Shown one piece after another: positions 51,040-62,840 of a stretch of 64,000 nt of DNA; the stretch's first letter is position 1; each line of letters opens with the position of its first letter. Origin of the DNA: Sipunculus nudus (Eukaryota; Annelida; Sipuncula; Golfingiida; Sipunculidae); contig CM049322.1 in assembly GCA_026874595.1 (NCBI GenBank), positions 7,179,900-7,243,899 on the forward strand. The letters run 5' to 3'. Made by a program: the position numbers and the translations under genes. The notes below the pieces were generated by a model. It saw nothing but the letters and a program-made list of their open reading frames with translations. It was not told the origin of the DNA and did no database searches.

Positions 51040-52310
51040 TTTAATGCTGGTTTGATTAAAAGGCTATGTGAATGCCTACAATTGAGTTGTTTACAGTGGC
51101 AACGTCTTTAGTTGTTGTACCATAATATCAAATACCATATAACACTTGACTGATTAAATTACGATCTTTAAACTTCTTAACCCTGATTCATTTTTAATAG
51201 TCCCATTAATATATCATGGTTAGGTACCTGCTAATTCAATTCAAAGATCTCAGAATCCTATAAGATAAATGAGATATAATATCAAGAACAAACATGCGTA
51301 TATTACATTTTGTATGGAAGATGACAAGCTTTGAGAGTAGTGTTTGACAATGGGAAAAATGGTCTGGTGGGCACGGTGTCTGTAAATTTGGTATTGTGCC
51401 AAAGCCATTTCTCATCATGGCCTCTTAACATGCAACATGCCTCTCATCTTTACATTGTATTTAAGGTAATCAACCCACCCCTCTTTCTCTATATACATTT
51501 TGTCCCGAGCGTTACGCAATCTACTGACGTTAGTTTCACAAGTCCGTCAGGAATCGCATTCAAATGCATATACGTAAAGGATACTTTACTTGTGCATCAT
51601 ATACATTTTAATAGTTATTTAAATTTTTGAATCTATGTTGCAATATCATGCAAGGACACTTCCAAAAACAAAGGGACTATGTTTAATAAACAAATAGATA
51701 TACATTTTATCTATTGTTGTGCATTTGTGTCATCTTTCTAAACTTATTTAAAAATGTAGAAGGTAAATACACTGCGGTTTATATGTCACACCGTCTCACC
51801 ATATTTGGATCGACTGATATCCCATAGGAATTGCTTGGACAGCTGTTAGAAGAGGATTTCTTCAAAGTCGCAAAAATTCAAAAGTGGCTACCCGACAGTT
51901 CTAATACATTTCTGGCGATACAAAATTCTATGGCAAACATCCTGGCTCGGATATCCATCTTAAAAGATCAGGCCGATAATTAAAAGAGACGGTACAAATA
52001 TAGTGAATTTCAAGATGGCCATCAGGGCAACCCTAATAGATTTCTTTTGATTCTTAAACTTTGTAGTGCTTTTCTTCCTATACATGCTAAACATACAATG
52101 TTGCAGGAAGGTAGCCCATATGGTTCAGGAGATATACCACGGAAAAAAATCTGTTGATATAATGACCTTTCTTTTATTGTCTTGCCGACTTTTAGCATCT
52201 TTTATTCGGCAAGTCAAGTTCATGTGCAGCTATAGTTCTTTCCTGATTATTATCTCTGGGAATTCACCAAAATTCTGTAAACTAAAATTTGCAACTCGTC
52301 GCGGTTAATT
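51040..52310 (+). repeat. Segmental duplication copy A, right part
   Basis: Collinear with 54890-56150. Landmarks are AAAAGGCTATGTGAA (51058 / 54901), GGTACCTG then TTCAATT (51223 / 55120), AGCTTTGAGAG (51328 / 55231), TTTCTGGCGAT (51910 / 55856) and GGTAGC-ATATGGTTCAGGA (52109 / 56054). No gene is seen; open frames are not conserved between the copies. Confidence 0.9.
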
Positions 52311-52859
52311 ATAGCAAGAAAATGGCCGGGGACCGGCATACTTTAAAAAGGCAAACTGAAATGGCCATGGTAGTTCTGAAAGCACATAAACGACAAGCAC
52401 ACAATACATATGTTATTGTTTATCGTCTAGGGGCGATACATGTCGGTGGGGCGTACCATTCCCAGAATGGCTGTAGCACGTTAACCCTGGCTCACCGCTC
52501 CTCGGTGATTTAAACTCATGACGACTTCTACCCCTAGACCGCTGAAGCCGGTGGTAAAACAGTACAATCATATTCCAGTGAAACAGCTACGACTTATCAA
52601 TCAAATTAACTTGGAACATTAATTGCATAATTTTACATCTGTTTTGTGTTTCCATCAATTCGTGTATTGCCCTGTGTAACCATGTTTCTGTTCACTTATA
52701 ATCATCATTATAATCAATGGGGTAATTAGGTAAACCATTTTCCTTCCAGCCAGACACAAATAGTGGCTACAGACACAGAGTGTTCGGGACCTTTGTTGTG
52801 ACGTAAAAGGATTCTTTTAATCCTATCAGAATCGATAAAGAAAACAATATATATATTAT
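52311..52859. other. No gene seen; GC-richer patch
   Basis: A patch at 52320-52560 is richer in G+C (GGCCGGGGACCGGC at 52324). It has no counterpart seen at the end of copy B, so it is either an insertion or sequence specific to this junction. Confidence 0.4.
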
Positions 52860-55800
52860 ATTCAAAAGTGAGTTTACAACAAACGACAGTCTGGACCAGT
52901 GAGAAAGTTTGATTATTGATCCTGTTAGCGGAACCGACTTGAAATATGATCAATTTCACAGAAATTATTAATGCAGGAGTAAGCAAAATGGTTTGAACAG
53001 CAAGGCCCGACCAGAAAAATAATCCATTAGTTTAAGCTCTATTTTTTTTAGCCAAACAAGTTTTCATGCAGGCATAACATATGTGTAAATAGGTTTTGAG
53101 CAAGAGACAATGGTATTTTCACTCGGCAAGAGGGAAATCAAATGCAGTATTGGTAAGCATGGATGAGCATTTTCGTTTAAGGGGATGTAAAAATGGAAGT
53201 ACCCAGATCCTCAGTAATCTTCGTCAGAGAGTTCCGTAAGTGTAAACTTTACGAGAATCTGAAAATGTAAGAGTAATGTTAAAATATTAGACACTTGAAC
53301 ATCTAACCAAAAAATATCATTATTGACGACGAACTAATTACAGGAAGAAAAGTACAGAAACTCTGGTAACTTAAATACAAATTAAAAACTTCCACTTTTC
53401 TAGGTTATCGGGGATACGACATACGTTTCCCAAATCTGTTTGTTTTAGTGATTGTGATTTTGGTTTGTTCATATTTAAATTGTTATCTGAGTCATTAAGT
53501 TTATATTACGGTCCAAGCCTATAAGACAAATAATATTATATTTTTGATAATAATAAAAACACAAAAGTCTGGGGTTCCTAATAAGCACGTGTGTATCGTA
53601 CCATATTTTTCAGTATCAGTAATGATGGTTATAAGTACAAATATTATATTTAAAAAATGGGTTTCTTACCTACACCATTTTAGGGGTTTTTTTCACTTAT
53701 TTTATTTAATTTATAATTATTTGGAATGGAGGAATGGTTTTATTTGTTGAACAGAAAAAATTGATAATTGTTCTTGACAAAACCAAACGTCGTCCTCCAA
53801 CAGCAACTCGACCATAATCATCCATACATCTGAATAAATTAGCGAATGCTAACGAGTTTATAGGCTGATAATTACTGTGAAAGTGGGTACTGATTATTTT
53901 TTTAAATTCCGCAAAGATTAGTTTGTTTCCGTTCTACATATTTCTTATGATTAGGTATCTCTAATGATAGTGACATCATCTTCAGCCTCTGTTTAATCTC
54001 AATTTCCAGTACATGATCACCCTTTCCTGTATGTCATTTAATGGTGATCGCAAAACAATCCTAGTAAACTTTAGTATTCAACATTAGTATTGATACACAG
54101 TTGCTAACAAAGACAGACACTCGCCGACATAACCAAAAACATATCATTTTATACAATTCTCTAGCATTGAAGCGTTGCAACGGTAAGTCAGTAAACAATT
54201 TATTCACGTGACGATCAAATTTGTCATACAATAATATCCAGTTAGTGACACGATTACCATAATTTTCCTTTTTCTCCCATGAAACGAGGTGTTCATAAAT
54301 TGGGCCTTCACATGCATCCGCGCCAATAATATCTCATCACAGAATACAAGTTTTACAATCTGTAATAGTTTAAGTGGAAGGGGGTCGCAAAACAAACCTA
54401 GTTAACTTGAGTGCACGACATGTTGCTGATACACAGTTGCTAACAAGGACAAACAGTCGCCGACATAAAAAAATCATTTCATTTAAATCTCCAGTATTGA
54501 AGGGTTGTAACGGTAGGTCAGTAAACAGTTCATGCACGCGAAGGTCAAATTTGTCATACAATAAATATCCAGTTGATGACATACCATAACATTTCTTTTA
54601 TTTTCCGTAAAACGAGGTGTTCATAAAATTGGTCTTTACACGCATGCACGCAAAAATTCTCCCATCGCAGAATATAAGTATTACATCCTGTAACAGTTCA
54701 AGTGGAACTGCAGGTCAATATAACAACACTTGCAGATAATAATTTTATGATAATTTTAAAATTAAAAAAAAATGTGCCAAAGAAAAAAGCATAGAGGGAC
54801 GAACGTTTATCCCTAATATATACTTGTAGAGTTGTCGTATTGAGAGGAACAATACGCTATATCATAATATAAGAAATAAATATTTTTTGCTGTGTTGCTT
54901 AAAAGGCTATGTGAAAGCCAGCAATGGGGTCGTCTACAGTAGTAATGTCTTAAGCTTTGGTACCATAATTTAAAATGCGATATTACACTAGACTGAATTT
55001 ATTACGCCTTTGACATTTCATTCCTTATTAATTTATATAGTCGCATTAATAAATCCTTGAGAACAAGCTTTCACACGTGATCTAGACAGTTCAGTCGCTC
55101 ATGATTTATTGTTTTTTGGTACCTGTTTATTCAATTAAAAGATTTCAATTTCAAGAATCCTAAAAGATATATGAGATGTGAGATAAAGAACAAAGATGTG
55201 GATATTTAATTTTGTATGGTAAATGGCCAGCTTTGAGAGCAGTTTTGGACTAGTATGACATAGAAATAGCCCGGCGAATATAATATGTCTGCAAAACTAG
55301 CATAGTCCCAAAAATCAATTTTTTTCATTATCGTCGAATATGCCGCTTATCATTAATTCATATTGAAAGTAACCGACCTACCCCCTTTTTCCATGCTTTT
55401 TTTTGTCAACAGCGTTATGTAATCTGCTTATATCATTTTCACAAGACTAACGTCAAGCAAGGCCAAGCAAAGAGACATGTTCAAAGCTTTAGTTGTGCAT
55501 TTTATGCAAATCAATGTTCCTTTAAATTCTTGATTGTAAGTTGTTATATCCTGCAATGACACGTCCGAAAACAAGGTGACGGCTATTTATAGACAAAAGG
55601 TATACAGTTATTTTACTTTTTTGCATTTTAATTTTCTTGCGTAGCTGTTTTTAAACACGCAAACGTGAATGGGTAAATACACTATATACGATTTGTTAAC
55701 TCACACCCTCTTTTTGGGATCAACTGATTTTTAGAAGGATTGCTTAAATAGTAGTGGAATTATTTCGAAGGAAATCAGAAGATCTAAAGAAACAGAAAAG

Positions 55801-56150
55801 GATTTCTTGAAAAACTTAAGAATATAAAATTATCTATCTGCCGGTTTTATTAGGTTTCTGGCGATTTCCAAATTATATTCCAATCATCCTGGGACGGATA
55901 TGAATCTCCAAAAAAATCAGGCTGACTCCTAAAGAGAAAATACGAGTTAAGTGAACTCAAGATGACCCCGAGGGCAACCCTAGTATATCCTTTTTGATTC
56001 TGGAATTTGTAGCGTCTTCCTTCCTAAACAGACTAAACATGTAATATTTCAGGCGGTAGCAGATATGGTTCAGGAATTAGACCACCTAAAATAGTCTTTT
56101 GTTATAAGGAATTATTAGTTTTATTGTCAGACCGATGTTTTAAAGTTTGA
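52860..56150 (+). repeat. Segmental duplication copy B
   Basis: Direct repeat of 46080-52310 without the LINE-bearing insert, but with extra sequence (about 52930-53520) and an internal ~335-bp tandem duplication. Identity to copy A is moderate with many small indels. No gene is seen. Confidence 0.88.
54048..54716 (+). repeat. ~335-bp tandem duplication inside copy B
   Basis: Copies lie at 54048-54379 and 54380-54716. Both hold GATACACAGTTGCTAACAA, TCAAATTTGTCATACAATAA and AAACGAGGTGTTCATAAA. The second copy is closer in its right part to copy A (47000 region). Confidence 0.85.
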
Positions 56151-56278
56151 GACGATATCAGATATAACAGTTTTTTTTCAAAATTGGCTGATTGACGGAC
56201 ATTTAACTTGTTAACATTTCCGTAACCTGGTAACGTCTTCTAAAAGAGCACGATGATGGAATGATCATGTTCTGTAAG
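56151..56278. other. No gene seen
   Basis: Short unique stretch between the duplication and a microsatellite. Confidence 0.5.
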
Positions 56279-56280
56279 AG

Positions 56281-56315
<35 letters not shown>

Positions 56316-56336
56316 CACACACACATATATATATTA
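56279..56336. repeat. Compound (CT)n(AT)n(AC)n(AT)n microsatellite
   Basis: Short runs of four dinucleotide types in succession. Confidence 0.95.
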
Positions 56337-56890
56337 TAGTTAATGTGTTCAATGCTTATTCATTCTTATAAAGCGGTTCTAAATTTCTAGTTTTTTTTCC
56401 AAATGTATTTTCAGATATATAGTGTGTACCTGAAGCACAAGACATCCCAAGATGCCCTCTTTGAGAGGTATTTTTTTTCTTTTATTACTTCCCAAATAAC
56501 AAGTAATTTGGATAACGTTGTCTGATAAGGATACAAGAAAAAACGCGTAGGGATATTTCTGTATATTTAGATTATGAAAAAATAGTGAAGCAATGTATTT
56601 TTGGAGTCACAAACCTTGTTTGAATTTCATATGTTTAAACTAACACATATTACATATATTATAGCTTTAGAGCTTCAGTATATTTCTTACTTATTTATAC
56701 GGTTAAAATACTTCAACAACATACCAGAATTATTACATCCCTAAAACATGTATTCAATAAGATTATAAATAGGTATCATCTCACCAGAGAACACAGATTA
56801 TCGAGTGTAATTTGTAATTTTGTAAAATCTCTAGGTTTTATCATTTTTATTTACGCTCTGTCTATTGACGCTGCAGGTCGTACCATTGTG
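56337..56890. other. Upstream region of the methyltransferase gene
   Basis: The methyltransferase frame is open back to 56639 without any ATG. This fits an upstream exon joined at an acceptor such as GCTGCAG (ending 56876), or simply a chance opening. No TATA box, initiator or upstream exon can be assigned. Confidence 0.3.
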
Positions 56891-57795
56891 ATGGTGGGGG
56901 TGGCAACTGTGGCACTGGTATACCTCTATGCATCTGTTAAAATGTCTAAAGGTCGACCGAAGATGAATCCTAAGGAAGATGCGAGATGGCCAAATATCAC
57001 GTGCGTGGAAACCAAAACTTATCCTCGATTCAAGATCTGCATTCACGATTTAAAAAAAGATATCTATGTCTCAAAATTTTTAGCAAACAAAGGTTCATGG
57101 GAAACAGAAATATTAAACGAAATGAGCACCCTGTTTCAACGGGATAAACTATTAGGTCTAATTGATGTCGGCGCTAACATAGGATTCTACACCCTCTATG
57201 CAGCAGCACTTGGAAGAGAAGTTGTAGCAATTGAACCGCTTGAAGACAATTTAGTCAGATTAAGGAAGTCCATAAAGCTCAATATATTTACTGATCGTGT
57301 AACCCTTTTAGAAAATGCCGTGTCAGACAGAAGGGGAGTTGGGCTGATCCAAAAACATCCGTACAATCAAGGTGATACAAGGGTCAAAATGGAAGGAGTA
57401 CCTTGTCTCGGAAACTGTGAAGAGCAAATCCCCACAAGTATGCGGGTAGAGTCCATAATTCTTGATGACGTGGTGAAAAAGATGCAAACAAAACGAACCA
57501 TCATGAAGATCGACATACAAGGTTATGAACATGTAGCGTTTCGTAACGCATCTGCCCTGCTTGACAATATTTTCATACCTGTAATTTTCATGGAGTGGAA
57601 TCTACTGACAGCAAAAAACTGAAAATGAGCAAAGGAACAGACATCTTGAAAGAAGAAAAAATGATTGAAGATATGATCACCTTGTTGCTAAGCAAAAATT
57701 ATCGTCCCTACCAAACACTTTCGGCGAAAGCAAACCTGGACACAAAAGCTTGGCAAACTTGGCCCCCAGATATAGTGTGGAAGTATGAAATATGA
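56891..57795 (+). CDS. FkbM-family SAM-dependent methyltransferase, with a frame break
   Basis: The frame from ATG 56891 encodes 243 residues to TGA at 57620-57622. After a -1 shift it continues as about 58 residues to TGA at 57793-57795. The joined length of about 300 residues fits invertebrate FkbM proteins. A hydrophobic N-terminus (residues 1-14) suggests a signal anchor. SAM-binding motif I is DVGANIGFY (92-100), followed by VVAIEP (111-116) with the acidic residue expected to hold the SAM ribose. The family motif KIDIQGYE is at 206-213 and FMEW at 233-236. The continuation has YRPY and the terminal WPPDIVWKYEI, both typical family ends, so the two frames are one gene. An indel in the A6 run, a sequencing error or real frameshifting could explain the break. 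The substrate is unknown. The start is uncertain: a GTG lies just upstream (56888) and an earlier exon is possible. Confidence 0.85.
57613..57619 (+). other. A AAA AAC heptamer directly before the stop codon
   Basis: In the reading frame the codons are GCA AAA AAC TGA, so A_AAA_AAC lies in the register of a canonical -1 slippery site. A -1 slip gives exactly the frame that holds the conserved C-terminus. No strong stem-loop is apparent in the following 60 bases, which are A-rich. Confidence 0.6.
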
Positions 57796-58113
57796 AAAAT
57801 ACTTGATTATTTTTGCTGACTTACAGGTGACACTAGTTTTCGCTTATCATAAGGATTATTGCATCTGTTTAAATTGGTGAACCGATATGCTATTGCTCAT
57901 TGTGGAGAGTATCAGGGTAGTTTAAAACACAAAAGCTTGGCGAACTTGGCCTCCAGATATAGTGTGGAAGTATGAAATATGAAAAATACTTGATTATTTT
58001 TGCTGACTTACAGGTGACACTAGTTTTCGCTTATCATAAGGATTATTGCATCTGTTTAAATTGGTGAACCGATATCCTAATTCTCATTGTGGAGAGTATT
58101 AGGGTAGCTTAAA
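57740..58113 (+). repeat. 187-bp tandem duplication of the gene's 3' end
   Basis: Copies lie at 57740-57926 and 57927-58113, with about ten differences. The unit contains the last 18 codons including the stop (ending DIVWKYEI) plus about 130 bases of 3' flank. The second copy is downstream of the stop and, since 187 is not a multiple of 3, in another frame, so it does not extend the protein. Confidence 0.95.
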
Positions 58114-60950
58114 AATGTTTCCTACTCCTGTCTCTCCATAACAAGCTTCTCCGTCAATATCTGGCCATGGTTTTTACGCTTCCGCCCTTACAGACTAACA
58201 CCATACTATTTTATTGTGCCTCAGGAATCCATTTGAGGACAGTCATTTTTGATTATTTGATTACTGTGTGAGGAACGCTAGGTGCCATGTCAGATGTAAA
58301 CACCTGCCTCCTTCTTGGTGTATTCTCTCGAAAGCCAGTTGCTAGTACAGATTCAATGGGCTAGTTCAGTTTTGTATATGAAAAAAAATTCATGGGGCTA
58401 AGAGATTAGAACCCTTAAAACATGCATTTTTGTATGCCGACATAGTCCTGCATACTTCTTGTTGTTTTTCATCGCAGCTCTATACAGTCACCACATTTTA
58501 GCAAAAGATACTTTAACTACGCCCCCAGGTCCTATTAATACATATAACCCTCAACTACATTGCCATCATTGTCTCGAATTTAAAGCATTTCACTTGCCTT
58601 TTTGACAAATTTTGTAACCTTTAGTGGGTAACATATTTATATATTATTATGTATTGTGTTTTATATTAATATTGATGTTGCATTTTTTCTGTGAGATTCT
58701 TAGTTGTTAGGTCGCCATTTAGTAATGTGCGTTCCATTACATGCATATTCTTCACATGCGGCTGGCACAAACTATATTGTCGATAAAATCGAACGACGGT
58801 CACAACCACTATTTGCACATAACCCGTATTAATGTTGTAAACACATTTAGCATGAATCCATATTTGAAACGTAATTGTTCTTCTAATACGATTTAAACTT
58901 CTTTATTATCAACGAAATAACAACGTTACACATATAACCTAGCAGGGAACGACACCTGTTGGCAGTATATCGAACGACAAGTCATTTTCCGGTATTCAAT
59001 AAACGTCTAGTCCACTTTGGCCTCACAAAATTCAAACCTAATTTCATAGCTATATGAAGAAAACGAATTGTATGGTTTCTGAACTAAGGCAACAGCATAT
59101 TCACCGGTATTTCAATACATGATATTTATATTACTTGTGTGTTAATGTAACACTGTATCTGTGTATTAGCGTTACATTGTATTGTATCGAGATATGTATA
59201 TGTAGTACTTTCCTTTTGTGATGGCATTTAAGTACAGCATTGCGGAAATTGGAATATTTCGTTGGTGGTCACCGCAGATGTATGGTGGTTGACTAATTAT
59301 ATGAAATGCATGGTATGTCACAACACTAAGTTCTACACTAAGAGCAAACAGGTGACATCTTCGGCGTAGATGCAATATTGTTAACAAATTATATATACAG
59401 TATGCCACGATAGTTCTCGCTTTCGTATTGGTAAACTTCATCAGAGCTGCATGTGGTACAACCAGAGTATATGGTTAAGCTATGAAGCCTTTCTTTCGAT
59501 TTATATTGCAATAGATGTCGGAGTTGATACGTATAACATAGTGGTCCTCACAATATTTGATTAGAGGATGATTACGTGATTCATGTTAAACTTTGTGAAA
59601 CCCCCATAGTATAATATATTTATATATGCACATGCACCCATGTGACCATAATTCCAGTGTTGATCTCGGTCTCAGAGAGACCCTCGCATGGATTTATAAT
59701 ACAAAAAGCACGAATTTCTCCATGAGAAGGGCAACACCATTCGGATTTTTAATTTCATCAAATTCATAGCAGCCGCTCTTTTAAATAGATCTACTACATA
59801 AAGCAAAAATTATGACTTCTTTATGCATTTAGTAATCAAATTTCCTTGGTGACAGCGTAAGCTTGTCTATACCGAGATGTATACATTTTAACTAAATACC
59901 TAAAATGTCAGCCACCGGTGCGCCAAGTTTGTATCGGCCATATAACATTTGGCCGTAGATTTATTTGTCGTGAAATACCAGCGCCTAAAAGACTTGAAGA
60001 TTTTCACTTTAGCATTACCGCATATTCCTTTAGAACTAATGGACATCGTATTATGTAACTTACATTGGGCTTACAGGACAGTGTATTCTGAATCAAGCGG
60101 AACTTTTTGAGACTTTCTATGTGTATACATGTGTATATACTTGTAGATAAAACGTCATATACACTTGTGCTTATCTTCAAGCTATAATAAATGTAGTGAA
60201 TTGTATTTTATTGCTTATTAGTCAATCGGTATGTTTGCGTTAGCGTTGCCTGGTTTACTCCTTACCAAAGGGACTTTTAACATTTTTGTTTGTGTTTTAT
60301 GTTTTTGTAGAGTGTTGTGCCAATACTACATTTCATTCGTATTTACACAAGAAAGTAATAAATCCTTTATCAAAAAGGAAGAACTTTTTTTTCCAGGTAT
60401 ATTAAAATTGTCAATAAATTCCTTCATGATGACTTACATTGTTTTTATATGTTAATATTTTACATTCTAAGAGCTATTTTTCTATTTTTAGTGCATATTT
60501 TAAATCGAAAGAATGACCCCATCATCGTGCTTTAGAAAGCCTTTAGAAAATATCCTTAATTTGGTATTAATGCAGAATTCGTGTAAAATATTTGTTTCTT
60601 TGTTCTTCAAAAATTAAGGAAACCAGTATAATCAAACAGATCATTTATAGAAGACGGATATGACCATTTTAGGGAGTGTTAGACTCGTGTGAGTGTGAGA
60701 CAATGCTGGCCTTTACTTAATTTGATGGAGAACCATCTTTTAGGAATGTTCTACAAGGCAGATATTTATTTATTCAAGGTTTCTTTCCATCTTTAGCCAT
60801 CAGGCAAAGTATGGAAATGTCATCTGAAGGCAGGGCTTTAACACATGACATTGTACAGTAAGAACTCTTGTGTGATAGAGGATTAGTCATCTGACAAGAA
60901 ATATTGTCTGGCTTCTTGGACTATAGGTACGTAAACAGTCTAGGGTTACA
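58114..60950. other. No gene seen
   Basis: AT-rich. About 59500-59640 and 60180-60235 resemble 63150-63300 and 63610-63665 (see the repeat entry). An 89-codon minus-strand frame (59172-59441) has no recognised features. Confidence 0.45.
59500..60240 (+). repeat. Diverged direct repeat, left copy (partner 63150-63670)
   Basis: Shared pieces are GAGGATGATTACGTGATT (59573) against GAGGATGATGACGTGATT (63199), TTTATATATGCACA (59619 / 63240), and AATAAATG-AGTGAATT followed by CGGTATGTT (60186 / 63621). The rest is too diverged to align by eye. Confidence 0.5.
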
Positions 60951-61090
60951 AGGCTTCGTTTTCTGCGCTGGCGACTCGGGTTGGAGCCTGGCGTGAGCAA
61001 ACAGAGGGAGTTGTAGTGGACCGTCCAAGGCCAGTGATATTATGTCGGGTCCTCTGCCACGAATGATGTCGGTTTGAGCTAAAAAAAGGA
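60951..61090. other. GC-richer patch, no identity
   Basis: About 140 bases clearly richer in G+C than the flanks, with a 65-codon minus-strand frame (60946-61143) of no recognised family. It could be an exon or an element fragment; no splice sites were convincing. Confidence 0.25.
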
Positions 61091-62126
61091 ATATTTGTAC
61101 AAACCATGTAAACTAAATCAGATGTAAAGAAAAAAATAATCAATAAATAAACTTGTATCGTATGAATGGTTTAATACAGCTTTCGCTCCCTGATATTCTT
61201 CAACTTCTTCAAGTTACAGTTTATACGGAAGGATCACATGAGAAGCAGACCCAAGTGAAGTTCTCAGCACTACCCTCTATTATTTTGACTCCCCTAAAAA
61301 ATATGATAAACTGATACAAAAATAACAAAGACCGCAAGTAATTGTGATTAAACCCGACTCTTAGTAAATCAACTAAACATATCGGAATAATGTTATAACA
61401 TTACAATTATGTAAATGTGCTTATCGTTTATTGTTTTTCATCATAAATTTCACATCTTTAAACAGACGCCGGTCTTGTTCAGAGGCCGGGTGTCAGAATA
61501 GTTTCCGTGTTTGCTGCCAGATGTCTTTTCCCGTCACTATAACTGGTGCATTTACCGGTCAAATTGACCGGAGATTGTTGTACGGAATTCCGTTTGTGTT
61601 TTTTAATTTATATGTTTTCTTCCTCTATAAATCTCCTTTTATTACATGCATGCCTGTTTCCTTAAGGGACATAAAATTCCCAATTCTTCCATTATGATGA
61701 AAGTCGATCACCGATCCTAATGAACGCTAAATAAATACAACAGCAGTGAGAAGGCTAACAATGTCACTGATGTTAAGCTATGTAAAATATTACCGCTTGA
61801 CAAAGGCGGTAAAACTCGGCACTGTGGGGTCTACCTCACGGATCGTTGAAAATAACTGTTCAAATAGGTTTGGGCATAAATTTCATGTGTAGCATTAAGA
61901 CACCAAATGATGGTTTCAGGCAGTACAATTTATATCTACTATCAAACCCAATTACTCTCCTTTCCTTTTTGAATCGTTATGAGTGCTTCTAAAATGTGTC
62001 TTAAAGCATGCTTCTGAGATAATCTTAAAAGTTATAATTAGTATTTGCTTCTGTCGAAAACTTTTCATTTAGTGCGTATTCCGGGTAGTAAATGTCATAT
62101 ACAAGTATATACCAGGTCAAAAACGC
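61091..62126. other. No gene seen
   Basis: AT-rich. An 88-codon plus-strand frame (61431-61697) has no recognised motif. Confidence 0.45.
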
Positions 62127-62460
62127 ATGATTACGCTGTTTCAAGCTGAAATAGTTAAACGTCGGGAGGAAAGTGTAAAGGAAACGAATTACGCAATGCC
62201 ATGTTACGTACCAAACCCCGTACTCGATGGAACTTAATGGAAGAGCCATACCGAGTTCAGTATCTCACATGTCGGAAATGAATGAATACGCTGTATCATG
62301 CTGACTCAGTTAAAAGACGGGAGGAAAGTGTCATGGGAATGAATCACGCTGTGCAGTTAAAAGTGCCAACCCAACCCCCTCCTGTATTTCGATGGAACCA
62401 ATGTAACTAGTTGTACGTGGTGAACAGTTAATGGACGAGCCATCCCGTGTTCAGAGGGAA
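62127..62460 (+). repeat. Diverged ~160-bp tandem duplication
   Basis: 62127-62265 and 62287-62455 share ACGCTGT, GTTAAA-G-CGGGAGGAAAGTGT, CAACC/CAAACCCC, TCGATGGAAC, TTAATGGA-GAGCCAT and GTTCAG in the same order. Confidence 0.75.
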
Positions 62461-62840
62461 ACAATGTTACCAACTGCACGGGGTATAAAGTATAAGGAAC
62501 AGCCCCTTGAAACACCGGGGTACCTTGTTTTGGGAAGCCTTCGCGGAAAGATTTTTTTTTGACAACTGCAAAATCTCCCGCTGTGATTCCCCTTTTTTAT
62601 TATGGTGTTTGATTTGCTTAACTTTTGCGCGTCCCTTATCACTATGGCTTCTACGGATAATTCGTAAACACAAAGCAATGATTCCAGTTGTGCACCAAAG
62701 TAGTTCTTTTTTTGTCCGAAAAGACCGATAATGTATTTTTTTATTAAGCGCAGGCCTTAAAAAGAAGTCGGCCTTATAAAGACGCATGGTAAAAGCAGGG
62801 TCTTGGAAACAAACGGAAGCCCGGACGTCTAATCAAGGAA
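62461..62840. other. Unidentified block, possibly a repeat
   Basis: A 106-codon minus-strand frame (62467-62787) is open but overlaps open frames in two other registers. GGCCTTAAAAAGAAGTCGGCC (62753-62773) is an imperfect GGCC-ended palindrome. It has the look of a dispersed element; no family is assigned. Confidence 0.3.

Noticed and set aside
52507-52542. Minus-strand A-box-like and B-box-like pair (GCGGTCTAGGGGTAGAAG and GAGTTTAAATC)
   Set aside because: The two are only about 20 bases apart, too close for a tRNA-type promoter, and no stem structure was seen.
62467-62787. 106-codon minus-strand frame as a gene
   Set aside because: Other registers and the plus strand are also open over the same stretch, and the sequence looks like a dispersed repeat with a palindromic end.
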